Below, piece after piece: positions 1-7,221 of a stretch of DNA of 9,179 bases. The notes under the pieces are model-generated. The model had not been told where the DNA came from. It searched no databases and worked only from the letters and a program-made list of their open reading frames with translations. Position numbers and translations under genes: made by a program. This DNA comes from DASUFH01 sp036274645. Its GTDB lineage: Bacteria; Acidobacteriota; Terriglobia; 20CM-2-55-15. The stretch covers positions 1 to 9,179 of the forward strand of contig DASUFH010000258.1 of NCBI GenBank assembly GCA_036274645.1. Direction: 5' to 3'. The first letter of the stretch is position 1. Each line of letters opens with the position of its first letter.

Positions 1-711
1 GCATTCGGTGGAAAACCTTGAGCGAAGCGCCTGCACATACACCTGGTGCGAACCGGCGGAAGCGCCGAGCGCCCAGGCCGTATGGGATCCGTTGTCAATG
101 TGCCATCCGTAGGTTCCCTCGACGTCTCCAACGGAGAACGACGACAGCACGGTTCCGTCGATCATGATTCGCCACTGACACCCACCCAGAACACTCTGCA
201 GAGCGCCGAGGGTGTCCTGATACGTGATGCGCAGTTTCGAACTCGCCGATGTCTTGTTGAACGTGATCGTACGTCCCGCTACCTGCACCCAGGTATCCGC
301 AGGATCCGACGTGGTGACCTGCACGTTGGCGAATTGACCGACGACAAAGAGGCCAAGCATGGCTGCCTGCCCATCCGTTCCGGACGGCCCCGCCGGCCCC
401 GTCGGACCCATTGGTCCCGTGGGTCCCATCGGTCCCATCGGCCCGGCGGGCCCAGGACCTCCTGAACTTGTTCCCGAAGGCCAATGCATTGCAGCCTCCG
501 AGTGATTGCATTTTTCATTGAGCGACACGATTCGAATCTGGCCGCTGCTCTTCTGGACGCAGGCGTGAATCATGCTGGGGTCCGAGTTGCCGTCATGAGC
601 GTAGACGTTGCCGGTGATCGCTCCCAGACAGAAGACAAGAAGGAAGCCGATCGTGCCGGAGCGCCTGAAAGTGAGTCGCTGAAGCGAAAGTCGTGACGCG
701 TTCCTGAACAT
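1..711 (-). CDS. Secreted collagen-like repeat protein, 3' end cut by window edge
   Basis: The frame is open from an ATG at 711 to the left edge: 237 codons, no stop, so the C-terminus lies outside the window. GGAGGG four bases before the ATG serves as ribosome binding site. Residues 1-38 form a signal peptide: a basic N-region (RRS at 16-18), a hydrophobic core at 21-34, and a likely cleavage after VYA (36-38). Residues 48-77 (IHACVQKSSGQIRIV..NEKC..E...HW) form the short cysteine-containing module that often precedes collagen-like segments in bacterial surface proteins. Residues 87-116 are ten Gly-X-Y triplets. Residues 117-237 are beta-rich and resemble the globular trimerising heads that follow such stalks. 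The protein is probably exported and trimeric, perhaps in surface attachment; the role is inferred. No partner gene is visible. Confidence 0.85.
   Translation of the reverse strand, partial: MFRNASRLSLQRLTFRRSGTIGFLLVFCLGAITGNVYAHDGNSDPSMIHACVQKSSGQIRIVSLNEKCNHSEAAMHWPSGTSSGGPGPAGPMGPMGPTGPMGPTGPAGPSGTDGQAAMLGLFVVGQFANVQVTTSDPADTWVQVAGRTITFNKTSASSKLRITYQDTLGALQSVLGGCQWRIMIDGTVLSSFSVGDVEGTYGWHIDNGSHTAWALGASAGSHQVYVQALRSRFSTEC
364..453 (-). repeat. Collagen-like Gly-X-Y tract (10 triplets) within the secreted protein
   Basis: On the minus strand these 30 codons read GPA GPM GPM GPT GPM GPT GPA GPS GTD GQA, a run of GXY triplets with proline in the X position of eight of them. The DNA is correspondingly a degenerate 9-bp repeat (GGACCGATG-like units). 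Tracts of this type can fold as a collagen triple helix, and they are prone to length variation by replication slippage. Confidence 0.9.
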
Positions 712-1090
712 GGGGCCCTCCGTTTGAGATCCTCGTCGATAATGACTGCCCAACTCAGCCGTCCTCCCAGCGTGGCGAAGACTCACCGTTTTGAGCTTGC
801 GGGCGGAAATGTAGGATCAGGCCAGTACCCGGTCAATGGCTCCAGGTCGCCGCGAGACGGCTCGAATGAGGGAGATACCACTACAACGCTTCAATCAGAT
901 CAGCGAGTTCCAGACTGGCCCGTTGTGGGCGCCAGGCGCCATCGGAATCCATGGTTTCCTACCGGAGTTTTCCCGGTTTCTCCCGCAGTGAACCGGAGGA
1001 CTTCTTCCGCAGTCGGCCGCGCTCCTGAAAAATCGACGAAACAGGCATTTGACCCCCGCCTGCCCTCTACACCACAGCTGTCCAAATTGC
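712..1090. other. Intergenic stretch without a convincing gene
   Basis: This lies upstream of the leftward collagen-like gene and should hold its promoter; only its Shine-Dalgarno sequence (716-721) is clear. Frames open here on both strands (for example 724-1251 plus, 895-1158 minus) have low-complexity, Pro/Arg/Ser-rich translations, no ribosome binding site and no recognisable domain. I see no RNA gene. Confidence 0.6.
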
Positions 1091-1095
1091 ATCCT

Positions 1096-1115
1096 GGCGC
1101 CCCTGCGGGGGCGCC
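1096..1115 (+). repeat. Hairpin A of unit 1
   Basis: GGCGCCCC (1096-1103) pairs perfectly with GGGGCGCC (1108-1115) around a TGCG loop. It corresponds to the hairpin at 1289-1307 in unit 2. Confidence 0.8.
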
Positions 1116-1137
1116 GGCTATCGAGGGTCACGATTAT

Positions 1138-1169
1138 CCAGGGGTTGCGCTCGCTCACTTAACCCCTGG
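1138..1169 (+). repeat. Hairpin B of unit 1
   Basis: CCAGGGGTT (1138-1146) pairs with AACCCCTGG (1161-1169) around a 14-base loop, four bases longer than the loop of the unit 2 copy. The arm can alternatively pair with 1239-1268. Confidence 0.8.
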
Positions 1170-1179
1170 CTATTGTCCT

Positions 1180-1198
1180 GGCCCGCCTCCGGCGGGCC
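1180..1198 (+). repeat. Hairpin C of unit 1
   Basis: GGCCCGCC (1180-1187) pairs with GGCGGGCC (1191-1198) around a TCC loop, a perfect 8-bp stem. The unit 2 version (1212-1230) keeps the stem length and loop but has three changed base pairs. Confidence 0.8.
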
Positions 1199-1211
1199 CA
1201 ATGCCGCCCAA

Positions 1212-1230
1212 GTCATGCCGGAGGCATGAC
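1212..1230 (-). repeat. Hairpin C of unit 2
   Basis: GTCATGCC (1212-1219) pairs with GGCATGAC (1223-1230); on the minus strand the loop is TCC, as in unit 1. Stem positions 2, 4 and 5 differ from unit 1 and each change is compensated on the other arm. Confidence 0.8.
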
Positions 1231-1240
1231 AGGAATTCAG

Positions 1241-1268
1241 CCAGGGGTTAAGCGAGCGCAACCCCTGG
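1241..1268 (-). repeat. Hairpin B of unit 2
   Basis: CCAGGGGTT (1241-1249) pairs with AACCCCTGG (1260-1268) around a 10-base loop. Apart from a 4-base length difference it is the reverse complement of the unit 1 copy. Confidence 0.8.
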
Positions 1269-1288
1269 GTCCCTGATCCAATCTAAAA

Positions 1289-1307
1289 GGCGCCCTGAAA
1301 GGGCGCC
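1289..1307 (-). repeat. Hairpin A of unit 2
   Basis: GGCGCCCT (1289-1296) pairs with AGGGCGCC (1300-1307) around a GAA loop. Compared with unit 1 the innermost pair has changed from C-G to T-A, so pairing is kept. Confidence 0.8.
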
Positions 1308-1424
1308 AGGATCTCAGCCGCAAAACCACACGTACTTCGAACTCAACTGTCTGAAACCCTTCCCAGCCTATGGTTCCGGCCCACTCCGTTTTCTATGACC
1401 GCCCATTGTTTCGGAGTGAATTCT

Positions 1425-1436
1425 TGTTCCGGAACA
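1425..1436. promoter_or_regulatory. Perfect 12-bp palindrome upstream of the methyltransferase gene
   Basis: TGTTCCGGAACA is an exact palindrome 78 bp before the ATG at 1515. The overlapping TTGTTCCGGA (1424-1433) has a near copy, TTGTTTCGGA, at 1406-1415, 18 bp upstream. A palindrome plus a repeated half-site in a leader could be a repressor operator. No matching regulator is identified, and a 12-bp palindrome can arise by chance. The rest of 1313-1514 shows no gene and no promoter I can assign with confidence. Confidence 0.3.
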
Positions 1437-1514
1437 GCGGGACGGGGGCCAAACGTTCCCGTCGCGGTCTTTCGTTTGTTAAGCTACGTCGACAGAGGAA
1501 TCGAGGACTTACCT

Positions 1515-2519
1515 ATGACGACTACGCCCGACCCAGGCCTGATCATGACCACGTTGTTTGCCTTCCAGAGTACCCAGGCATTCAAAGCCGCGATCGAACT
1601 GGACCTTTTCACGACGATCGCGAGCGGAGCGACGCGGGTTCCCGAAATCGCGTCGCAAGCGAAGGCATCCGAGCGCGGAATTCGGATCCTGTGTGATTTC
1701 CTGACCATCAATGGATTCCTGACGAAATCGGGCGACAGCTATGCGGTGTCTCCCGTCGTAGCGCCGTTTCTCGACGCGCGTTCGCCCGCCTACATGGGCG
1801 CGATGGCGAACTTCCTCGCCCATCCCAACCTGACGCGGTCTTTTGAGGACCTGGCGGATAAGGTCCGCCAGGGTGGCGCGAGTCTGGGAGCGAGCACGGT
1901 CGATCCTGAGAACCCCATCTGGGTGGAATTCGCAAGGAACATGAGCGGCTTCATGAACGTGGTTTCCGCAACGCTGGCGGCGGTTGTGGCTCGTCCTGGC
2001 CACCCGCAGAAGGTGCTCGACATTTCAGCCGGTCACGGCATGTTCGGTATCGCGGTCGCCAGGGCGAATCCGCGAGCTGAAGTCTACGGGCTGGACTGGA
2101 AGAACGTACTCGTCGTGGCGCGAGAGAACGCCGACAAGGCCGGCGTGGGCGACCGCTACCACGAAATTCCCGGCAGCGCGTTCGATGTTCCCCTCGGCAA
2201 GGACTACGATCTCGTTCTCATACCGAATTTTCTGCACCACTTCGATCCGCAAACCTGTGTCGGCCTGCTGAAACGCGTGAAAGCGGCGCTGAAGCCGACC
2301 GGTCTGGTGGCGACGTCGGAGTTCGTGCCGAACCCCGATCGTGTTTCGCCCCCCATGCCCGCGGCGTTCAGCCTGCAAATGCTCGCGGGGACACCCTCCG
2401 GCGACGCGTACACGTTCGCCGAACTCGATGGCATGTTTCGCGAAGCCGGATTCCCGCCGGGCAGCGCGCAGCCGCTCGGGCACACGCCGCAGACACTGAT
2501 CCTGACGCCGGCGTCCTGA
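1515..2519 (+). CDS. SAM-dependent O-methyltransferase, CrtF/Methyltransf_2 type
   Basis: The 334-residue protein transfers a methyl group from S-adenosylmethionine, most likely to an oxygen of a small molecule. Residues 1-90 are the helical and winged-helix dimerisation domain of this family (AFKAAIELDLFTTI, then a short HTH-like region). The Rossmann methyltransferase domain follows, with SAM motif I VLDISAGHGMFG at 167-178, the acidic ribose-binding residue at D194 (GLDW), and NFLHHFD at 238-244. The final domain ends near the stop, as in full-length relatives of about 330-340 residues. The ATG at 1515 is preferred because GAGG (1503-1506) lies eight bases before it and the family's N-terminal consensus begins there. 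An in-frame upstream ATG at 1395 adds 40 residues of unconserved look. The next gene starts one base after the stop, so the two are cotranscribed. The substrate is unknown. Confidence 0.9.
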   Translation: MTTTPDPGLIMTTLFAFQSTQAFKAAIELDLFTTIASGATRVPEIASQAKASERGIRILCDFLTINGFLTKSGDSYAVSPVVAPFLDARSPAYMGAMANFLAHPNLTRSFEDLADKVRQGGASLGASTVDPENPIWVEFARNMSGFMNVVSATLAAVVARPGHPQKVLDISAGHGMFGIAVARANPRAEVYGLDWKNVLVVARENADKAGVGDRYHEIPGSAFDVPLGKDYDLVLIPNFLHHFDPQTCVGLLKRVKAALKPTGLVATSEFVPNPDRVSPPMPAAFSLQMLAGTPSGDAYTFAELDGMFREAGFPPGSAQPLGHTPQTLILTPAS

Positions 2520-2520
2520 T

Positions 2521-3579
2521 GTGGAAGGACGCCGCGGGGAAGACCTCCAATTCCCGTTAAACGCGTTCGAACCGCATCCGCTGCTCCGCTCGCCGGACCT
2601 GATGACGGTTGCGGGAACGCTCAAATGGCGGCGCTACCCGGACCTGCCGCCAGGTGAGCCGCGGCGGTTCCGCGTGGATCACGAGACTGAGGTCCTCGCC
2701 ATCTGCCACTGGCAGCCGGAACCCCGAATTCATCCAACCATCGTCATCCTGCATGGCCTCGAAGGTTCGGTGAACTCGTCATACATGCGCGGCATCGCCG
2801 AGAAGGCGGTGAGATCCGGTTTCAACGCCGTTCGCCTGAATCAACGCGGCTGTGGCGAGTCCGAACACCTGACACCAACGCTCTACCATTCCGGGTTGAG
2901 CCAGGATTTGCGCTCCGTAGTCCTCGAACTCTCTGAGCGCGACGCGTTGTCCGAGATCATCGTATGTGGCTATTCCATGGGAGGGAACCTCGCGCTGAAG
3001 ATGGCGGGAGAGTTCGGCGATCGAACTCCTGCCGCGCTTCGCGGAGTGGTGGCGGTGGCGCCGGCGATCATCCTGAACGACGCTGCGAACGCGATCGACA
3101 GCCCGCGAAATTTTCTTTACCGCCGTCACTTTGTCCGGGAGCTTGAAGCGCGCTATCGCCGCAAGGCGCAACTCTTTGCGCAACTCTTTCCCGAGCGATA
3201 CGCCAGCGACCGACGACCGGCGCGTACCCTGCGCGAATTCGACGACGCCGTAACGGCTCCGACGTTCGGGTTCGCTGATGCCGATGACTATTACCGGCGG
3301 TGCAGCGCAATCAATGTGGTATCGCGCATCAACGTTCCGACGCTGATCATCGCCGCCCAGGACGACACATTCATCCCGGTCACGACGTTCCGGCATCCGG
3401 ATGTTACCTCCAACCCGAACATCGCGTTGATCACCCCGGCGCACGGCGGACACTGCGCGTTTATTTCCCGGTTTTCAGGTCCGTATCGGTTCTGGGCGGA
3501 AGCGGTCGTGGTTGATTTCTGCCGGCGGCAGGTTGCGGGGCGCCCCTGTCCGAGAGGCGACGTCCCCATTCATTCGTGA
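2521..3579 (+). CDS. YheT/EMB8-family alpha/beta-fold hydrolase
   Basis: The 352-residue protein is a cytosolic serine hydrolase of the YheT/EMB8 group, whose natural substrates are mostly unknown (esters or lipids are suspected). The family layout is complete. The N-terminal lead-in is F.P..LLRSPDLMTVAGTL (16-34). The oxyanion region is HGLEGS (78-83), followed by VRLNQRGCGESE (104-115) and the nucleophile elbow GYSMGG (150-155) with Ser152. The acid is Asp281 or Asp282 (AAQDDTFIP). The catalytic histidine is His311 in GGHCAF. The GTG start at 2521 keeps the conserved N-terminal segment, whereas the next in-frame ATG (2602) would cut into it; the ribosome binding site is weak, fitting translational coupling to the methyltransferase that ends at 2519. 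A tandem TGACCGT repeat spans the stop. It may deacylate a product of the preceding enzyme, which is inference only. Confidence 0.88.
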   Translation: MEGRRGEDLQFPLNAFEPHPLLRSPDLMTVAGTLKWRRYPDLPPGEPRRFRVDHETEVLAICHWQPEPRIHPTIVILHGLEGSVNSSYMRGIAEKAVRSGFNAVRLNQRGCGESEHLTPTLYHSGLSQDLRSVVLELSERDALSEIIVCGYSMGGNLALKMAGEFGDRTPAALRGVVAVAPAIILNDAANAIDSPRNFLYRRHFVRELEARYRRKAQLFAQLFPERYASDRRPARTLREFDDAVTAPTFGFADADDYYRRCSAINVVSRINVPTLIIAAQDDTFIPVTTFRHPDVTSNPNIALITPAHGGHCAFISRFSGPYRFWAEAVVVDFCRRQVAGRPCPRGDVPIHS

Positions 3580-3597
3580 CCGTTGACCGTGAGGGGC

Positions 3598-4134
3598 TCA
3601 GCCTTCCGGCGGAAAGATCGTTGCGGTCCAAACCTCCGTCATCGGCGCGCTGCCGCGTTCATTCGCCATCCGGACAGACTCCGCGTCGGGAGCGCGAAAG
3701 TGGCAGACCATGCGCAGACCGTCGTTGGCAAGGTAGCTTCCCACGCGGTGGGCGTTGTACAGGTCCAGGCACCAGGCATGGTTGCGGCATGAGTTCATGA
3801 CGTATTCCATCGTCGCAGGTTGTGGAAACTCGCGCACAACGACAACATCCTCGCCGGCGGCCGGCCACGCGGCGCCGTCTTCGCTTCCCGGCAGCGACAT
3901 GCAACTCCACGCGCGCTCGAATGGAACCCGCGCTTTGGTTTCCGCCAGCCGCACGGATTCGGCGTCCGGCGCTTCATACAGGCATAGCATGCGACGCCGG
4001 TCGCGGGAGAAAAACGTCTTCATGTAGCGCACACGATGAGCGTCCAGACACCAGGCGCCCGCGTTCTCGAGGGCCTGAATCTCTTCGAACAGGACCGGTT
4101 CTTCAAACCGGCGTTCCACCAGTACGAGTTCCAC
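3598..4134 (-). CDS. Tandem DUF4242 domain protein
   Basis: The 178-residue protein consists of two copies of the DUF4242 ferredoxin-like domain, at about 2-82 and 95-175. Residues 27-82 and 120-175 align without gaps, with 21 of 56 identical by eye, including AWCLD and APDAESVR in both. The family includes the nickel-binding Streptomyces protein SCO4226, but most members are uncharacterised; metal binding here is possible, not shown. There is no signal peptide, so it is cytosolic. It starts at a GTG (4134) with AAGGGAG six bases upstream. The start lies inside the end of the preceding regulator gene, a 32-bp overlap in a different frame that implies coupled translation. It ends 18 bp from the convergent hydrolase gene, with no obvious terminator between. 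It could sense a metal or metabolite for the regulator; this is inference from gene order. Confidence 0.85.
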   Translation of the reverse strand: MELVLVERRFEEPVLFEEIQALENAGAWCLDAHRVRYMKTFFSRDRRRMLCLYEAPDAESVRLAETKARVPFERAWSCMSLPGSEDGAAWPAAGEDVVVVREFPQPATMEYVMNSCRNHAWCLDLYNAHRVGSYLANDGLRMVCHFRAPDAESVRMANERGSAPMTEVWTATIFPPEG

Positions 4135-7100
4135 GTTTTACTCCCTTCGACTGCAATCCGATCTCTTCCGCTGCTTGACGCACATGGGCGGCGACCTGCT
4201 TCAGGACCGACGGCTGCAGATAGCGGCGATGGCGTTCAGCGTCGGCGGAGGCGCCCTGTTGAAGGGCGCAGCGCGTCAGCACAACGCGCGCCAGCGCCGT
4301 TTCGCTGGGACGCGCGAGGATCTCGGCCAGCCGCAGAGCCTCTTCGCCACGCGCGCGGGCTTTCTGCACATCCCCGCGGGAAAAGTCCCCGCGGGTGGCG
4401 CGGAGGAGCGCGTACGCGAGGCGATGTTTGGCGTCGGCGATGCGCAGGGCTTCGAGAGCGGCGTCGATTTCCGTCGAGGCCTCTTCGCCGGCCGCTTCTC
4501 GCGCCAGCGCTTCAAGACACGTCGCGAACGGCGCTTCACTTCCTTCGCGAAGCCGGCTCGCCAGCGTGATCAGGTCCCGGGAAAGCGTTCGCGCTTCGTT
4601 GGCGTGATTGCGCTCCAGTTCCAGGACGATCAGATGTTCCAGCGCGCGGAACTCCCCGGCGCGATCCCCGTGTCGCCGGGCCAGTGAGCGCGCCGATTCA
4701 AAAAGACCCGCTGCCTCGTCCCACGCGCCGCGGTGAAAACGGAGCATTCCCAGCGCATCGGGAATCGCAACCGTTTCCACGCCGCTGTTGGCGGCCTGCG
4801 CCCGCGCTTCAAGGGCCAGCGCCTCCGCCTGTGTGAGATCGCGTTCCAGCATGGCCAGACAGCGCGCCGCCTCGGCCATGGCCACCACCTGTTCCCGCGG
4901 CTCCGCGGTTCGGGAGACGAATTCGGCGCGCAGCGAATGGTTTCGGGCGGCGGACCAGTCGCCGCCCTCCCAGCGGATGTAGCTCAGAAGATGGAAGCCC
5001 AGGCGCGCGTGTTCCGCGTCGCCGGCGGCGAGGGCTCGCTCGGAAAGCTCCTCGAGTTGCCTGGCCGTGGATTCCACATCGGCCGGCCGTCGCGCGGCCA
5101 GCATGATTTCCAGAAGTTCAATCTGCAAGCCAATCCGGTCGGATTCCGGCAGGGCCTCGGAGTAGCGCATCCCGCTCCGGGCAAACGCCAGCGCTTCCGA
5201 GTTCGCGTAGATGCGCATGCACTGCCGTCCGGCGGCCAGTGACGCCCGCGCGGCTTTCGCCGTCTCTCCAGCCAGAAACGCGTGGTGGGCCAGTTCGGCG
5301 GCGGTCTGGGGATTGGTGTCCTGCTCAAGCGCCTGCGCGACACGCCGGTGCATCAGTCTTCGGCGGGATTCCGAGAGGTTGTCGTAGACCGTCCGGCGAA
5401 CCACGCCGTGGGTGAAACCGCATCCGGACGCCGATTCCCGCACGAGCGCGTGACGCTCAAGCAGCTCCAGCGCAGAGGTCAGATCTTCAAAGCTCCGTGA
5501 GACCAGGGATGCCAGCCGATTGATTGAAAACCGTGCGCCGAGTACAGCGGCCCAGCGCAGGATATCGCCCGCCTGCGCGGGCAATCGGTCGATCCGGTCA
5601 CGAATCAAACCGGTCAGCGTCGGGTTGGCCAGCGCGCCGGATTCGTCTGAGGCCCGGGCAAGCTCGATCGCAAAAAGCGGGTTTCCGGAGCACTCGTCAA
5701 AAACCGCTTCAACGTCGACTGTTGATGAGATGTGGCCAACCAGCAACGCAATGTCATCCTTCGACAGGGGTTCCAGCGCAATTTCATCCATCCATCCGTT
5801 GAGCCGGAAGCCCCGGAACACACGCATCAGCGGTTCGTTATCCGCAAGCTCCCCGCCGCGCGCCGTCAGCGCCAGAAAAACCGGCCGGTGCTGCGTCATT
5901 CGGACGACGTAGTGGAGGAGCTCGGCGGACGCTTCGTCATACCACTGGACATCGTCAAACTGCAGCAGGACCGGTGGCGCGCTATGAGCCCGCGTCGCCA
6001 GCAGATCGACAACGCCGGCAAAGAGACGCTCCCGTCCTCCGGGAGTCTCGTCTTCCGCGGTGAGGCCGGTCAGCAGCGGGGAAAGCTTCTCCCGGAGAAC
6101 ATCTCCCATCACCGATGGATGGATCGACCGGATCGCGTCCGTCCATGGCCCATACGGACGCCGCGCCTCGGCTTCATAAGAAGAGCCGGAGAGGACCGTC
6201 CCCCGCATCGAGGCCAGATGCGAGGCGAGATCGGACATCAGGCGGCTCTTGCCGATTCCCGGCTCGCCCGTGATCAACACCACGTGGCGTCCCGGTTTTG
6301 GTTGGGGGCTCTCGACAAAACGGCGCAATCGGGATCGTTCTTCCATCCGGCCGACGAAGAACTCCGGAATTGCCTGCCCGGCGCGCGAGGGTTCTAACGG
6401 TGGCGGCGCCTCCACAACAGCTTCCGGCGGTCGCCGGAGCGCCGTGGCCGGCTGATAGAGTTCCGCTTCCAGTTTTTCGATTTGCGTCGCGCGGCCGTTT
6501 CCCAGTTCACTGGCCAGCCTCTTGCCGGCTTCCAGCAGCTGTTTCGCCTCGGAGTTGCGGCCAAGGGCGACCAGCAGGCGCGCCAGTTGCGCGCGGGAAG
6601 GCTCGTGGAGAGGATCGCGTTGAACGATCAGGCGCGCGTAGGGGACCGCCGCGGCGGGATCGCCCTGGAGCAGCGTAAGGATCGCCTGGAGGATCGACAG
6701 CTGTTGCTGCAGCGCGTCTTCGCGGGCCGCCACGAGCCACGACTGAAAATCGTCGTAGTCGGGCAATTCCAGCCCCTCGAGGAACGTTCCCCGAAACAGA
6801 ATCGCCAGCTCCTGCAGTTCCTTCAGTGTCAGCGCGGAAACGCCCTTTCTCAGACGCTCCCGAACCATAAACAGGTCGATCAGCGCGTCTTCGCCGCGAA
6901 ACTCCGCGGATTCCCGGTCGGCAACGATTCGTGTTTTCCCTGGTTCGTCGACCAGCTGGCGAATCTTGGTCAGGCACCAGCGAAGACCGCTCCTCGGATC
7001 GTCCGCAACATCCCACAGAAACTCCGTGAGACGTTCCCGCCGTTGCGGCCGTCCACTGGCGATCAGATAGGCCAGCAGGGCGCGCGCTTTTTTCGAGGAC

Positions 7101-7201
7101 GGAAGGTCGATTCTCCGGCCACCCTTCCAGATCTCCATGGGCCCCAGGATGTTGATTTTCATGGTGTTGGAAGAAGACGTCATGGTGGCGGCAACCTTCA
7201 T
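4103..7201 (-). CDS. SARP-like transcriptional regulator with BTAD, AAA/STAND ATPase and TPR domains
   Basis: This 1032-residue protein is a large AfsR-like transcriptional regulator. Residues 14-106 are an OmpR-type winged helix (MKINILGPMEIWKGGR start, KKARALLAYL, LRWCLTKIRQLV). Residues 107-250 are the helical BTAD domain. An STAND/AAA ATPase follows from about 281: FVGR (282-285), Walker A GEPGIGKS (312-319), Walker B VLLQFDD (411-417) and GNPLF (506-510). Residues 600-1015 are alanine-rich helical repeats of TPR type, the likely ligand- or partner-sensing part. There is no C-terminal LuxR helix-turn-helix, so DNA binding rests on the N-terminus. Starts at 7201, 7183 and 7162 are possible. 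The 7162 start fits the domain edge best and 7183 has the better Shine-Dalgarno (GAAGG, 11 bases upstream). It diverges from the oxygenase operon, which it probably controls, and overlaps the DUF4242 gene by 32 bp. Confidence 0.88.
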   Translation of the reverse strand: MKVAATMTSSSNTMKINILGPMEIWKGGRRIDLPSSKKARALLAYLIASGRPQRRERLTEFLWDVADDPRSGLRWCLTKIRQLVDEPGKTRIVADRESAEFRGEDALIDLFMVRERLRKGVSALTLKELQELAILFRGTFLEGLELPDYDDFQSWLVAAREDALQQQLSILQAILTLLQGDPAAAVPYARLIVQRDPLHEPSRAQLARLLVALGRNSEAKQLLEAGKRLASELGNGRATQIEKLEAELYQPATALRRPPEAVVEAPPPLEPSRAGQAIPEFFVGRMEERSRLRRFVESPQPKPGRHVVLITGEPGIGKSRLMSDLASHLASMRGTVLSGSSYEAEARRPYGPWTDAIRSIHPSVMGDVLREKLSPLLTGLTAEDETPGGRERLFAGVVDLLATRAHSAPPVLLQFDDVQWYDEASAELLHYVVRMTQHRPVFLALTARGGELADNEPLMRVFRGFRLNGWMDEIALEPLSKDDIALLVGHISSTVDVEAVFDECSGNPLFAIELARASDESGALANPTLTGLIRDRIDRLPAQAGDILRWAAVLGARFSINRLASLVSRSFEDLTSALELLERHALVRESASGCGFTHGVVRRTVYDNLSESRRRLMHRRVAQALEQDTNPQTAAELAHHAFLAGETAKAARASLAAGRQCMRIYANSEALAFARSGMRYSEALPESDRIGLQIELLEIMLAARRPADVESTARQLEELSERALAAGDAEHARLGFHLLSYIRWEGGDWSAARNHSLRAEFVSRTAEPREQVVAMAEAARCLAMLERDLTQAEALALEARAQAANSGVETVAIPDALGMLRFHRGAWDEAAGLFESARSLARRHGDRAGEFRALEHLIVLELERNHANEARTLSRDLITLASRLREGSEAPFATCLEALAREAAGEEASTEIDAALEALRIADAKHRLAYALLRATRGDFSRGDVQKARARGEEALRLAEILARPSETALARVVLTRCALQQGASADAERHRRYLQPSVLKQVAAHVRQAAEEIGLQSKGVKRGTRTGGTPV
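4141..4147 (-). promoter_or_regulatory. Ribosome binding site of the DUF4242 gene
   Basis: AAGGGAG on the minus strand, six bases before GTG at 4134. It lies inside the coding sequence of the upstream regulator and decides the GTG start. Confidence 0.75.
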
Positions 7202-7221
7202 TGCCCCGGGTTCGGCTGCGA

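Larger units (their letters stand above)
1091..1312. repeat. 222-bp composite inverted repeat of two three-hairpin units
   Basis: The region reads as the same unit twice in opposite orientation. Unit 1 runs 1091-1199 on plus; unit 2 runs from 1312 down to 1212 on minus. In each unit the order is ATCCTGGCGCCC, hairpin A, about 20 variable bases, hairpin B (CCAGGGGTT stem with GCGCTCGCT in the loop), CTGGCT, a short TCCTG-containing spacer, then hairpin C with a TCC loop. The two B arms also pair with each other over about 30 bases, so the whole can form one large cruciform or six small hairpins. The design resembles REP/BIME mosaic elements of enterobacteria, but the sequence is different. No transposase (RAYT or other) is present here, so any mobility would need functions supplied elsewhere. 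Confidence 0.85.

Noticed and set aside
724..1251. Plus-strand open frame of 175 codons across the intergenic region
   Set aside because: It has no ribosome binding site, its composition is low-complexity Pro/Arg/Ser, it shows no domain, and it runs through the hairpin element.
1091..1312. CRISPR array or bidirectional terminator
   Set aside because: There are only two units, in inverted rather than direct order with unequal internal spacing, so it is not a CRISPR array. It lies between divergent genes and lacks U-tracts, so a terminator role is unlikely.
2025..3453. Long minus-strand frames opposite the methyltransferase and hydrolase genes
   Set aside because: These are shadow frames; both plus-strand genes show catalytic motifs along their whole length.
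3577..3590. Tandem TGACCGT repeat across the hydrolase stop codon
   Set aside because: Only two 7-bp copies, and the intergenic gap is 18 bp; most likely a chance or slippage duplication with no visible role.
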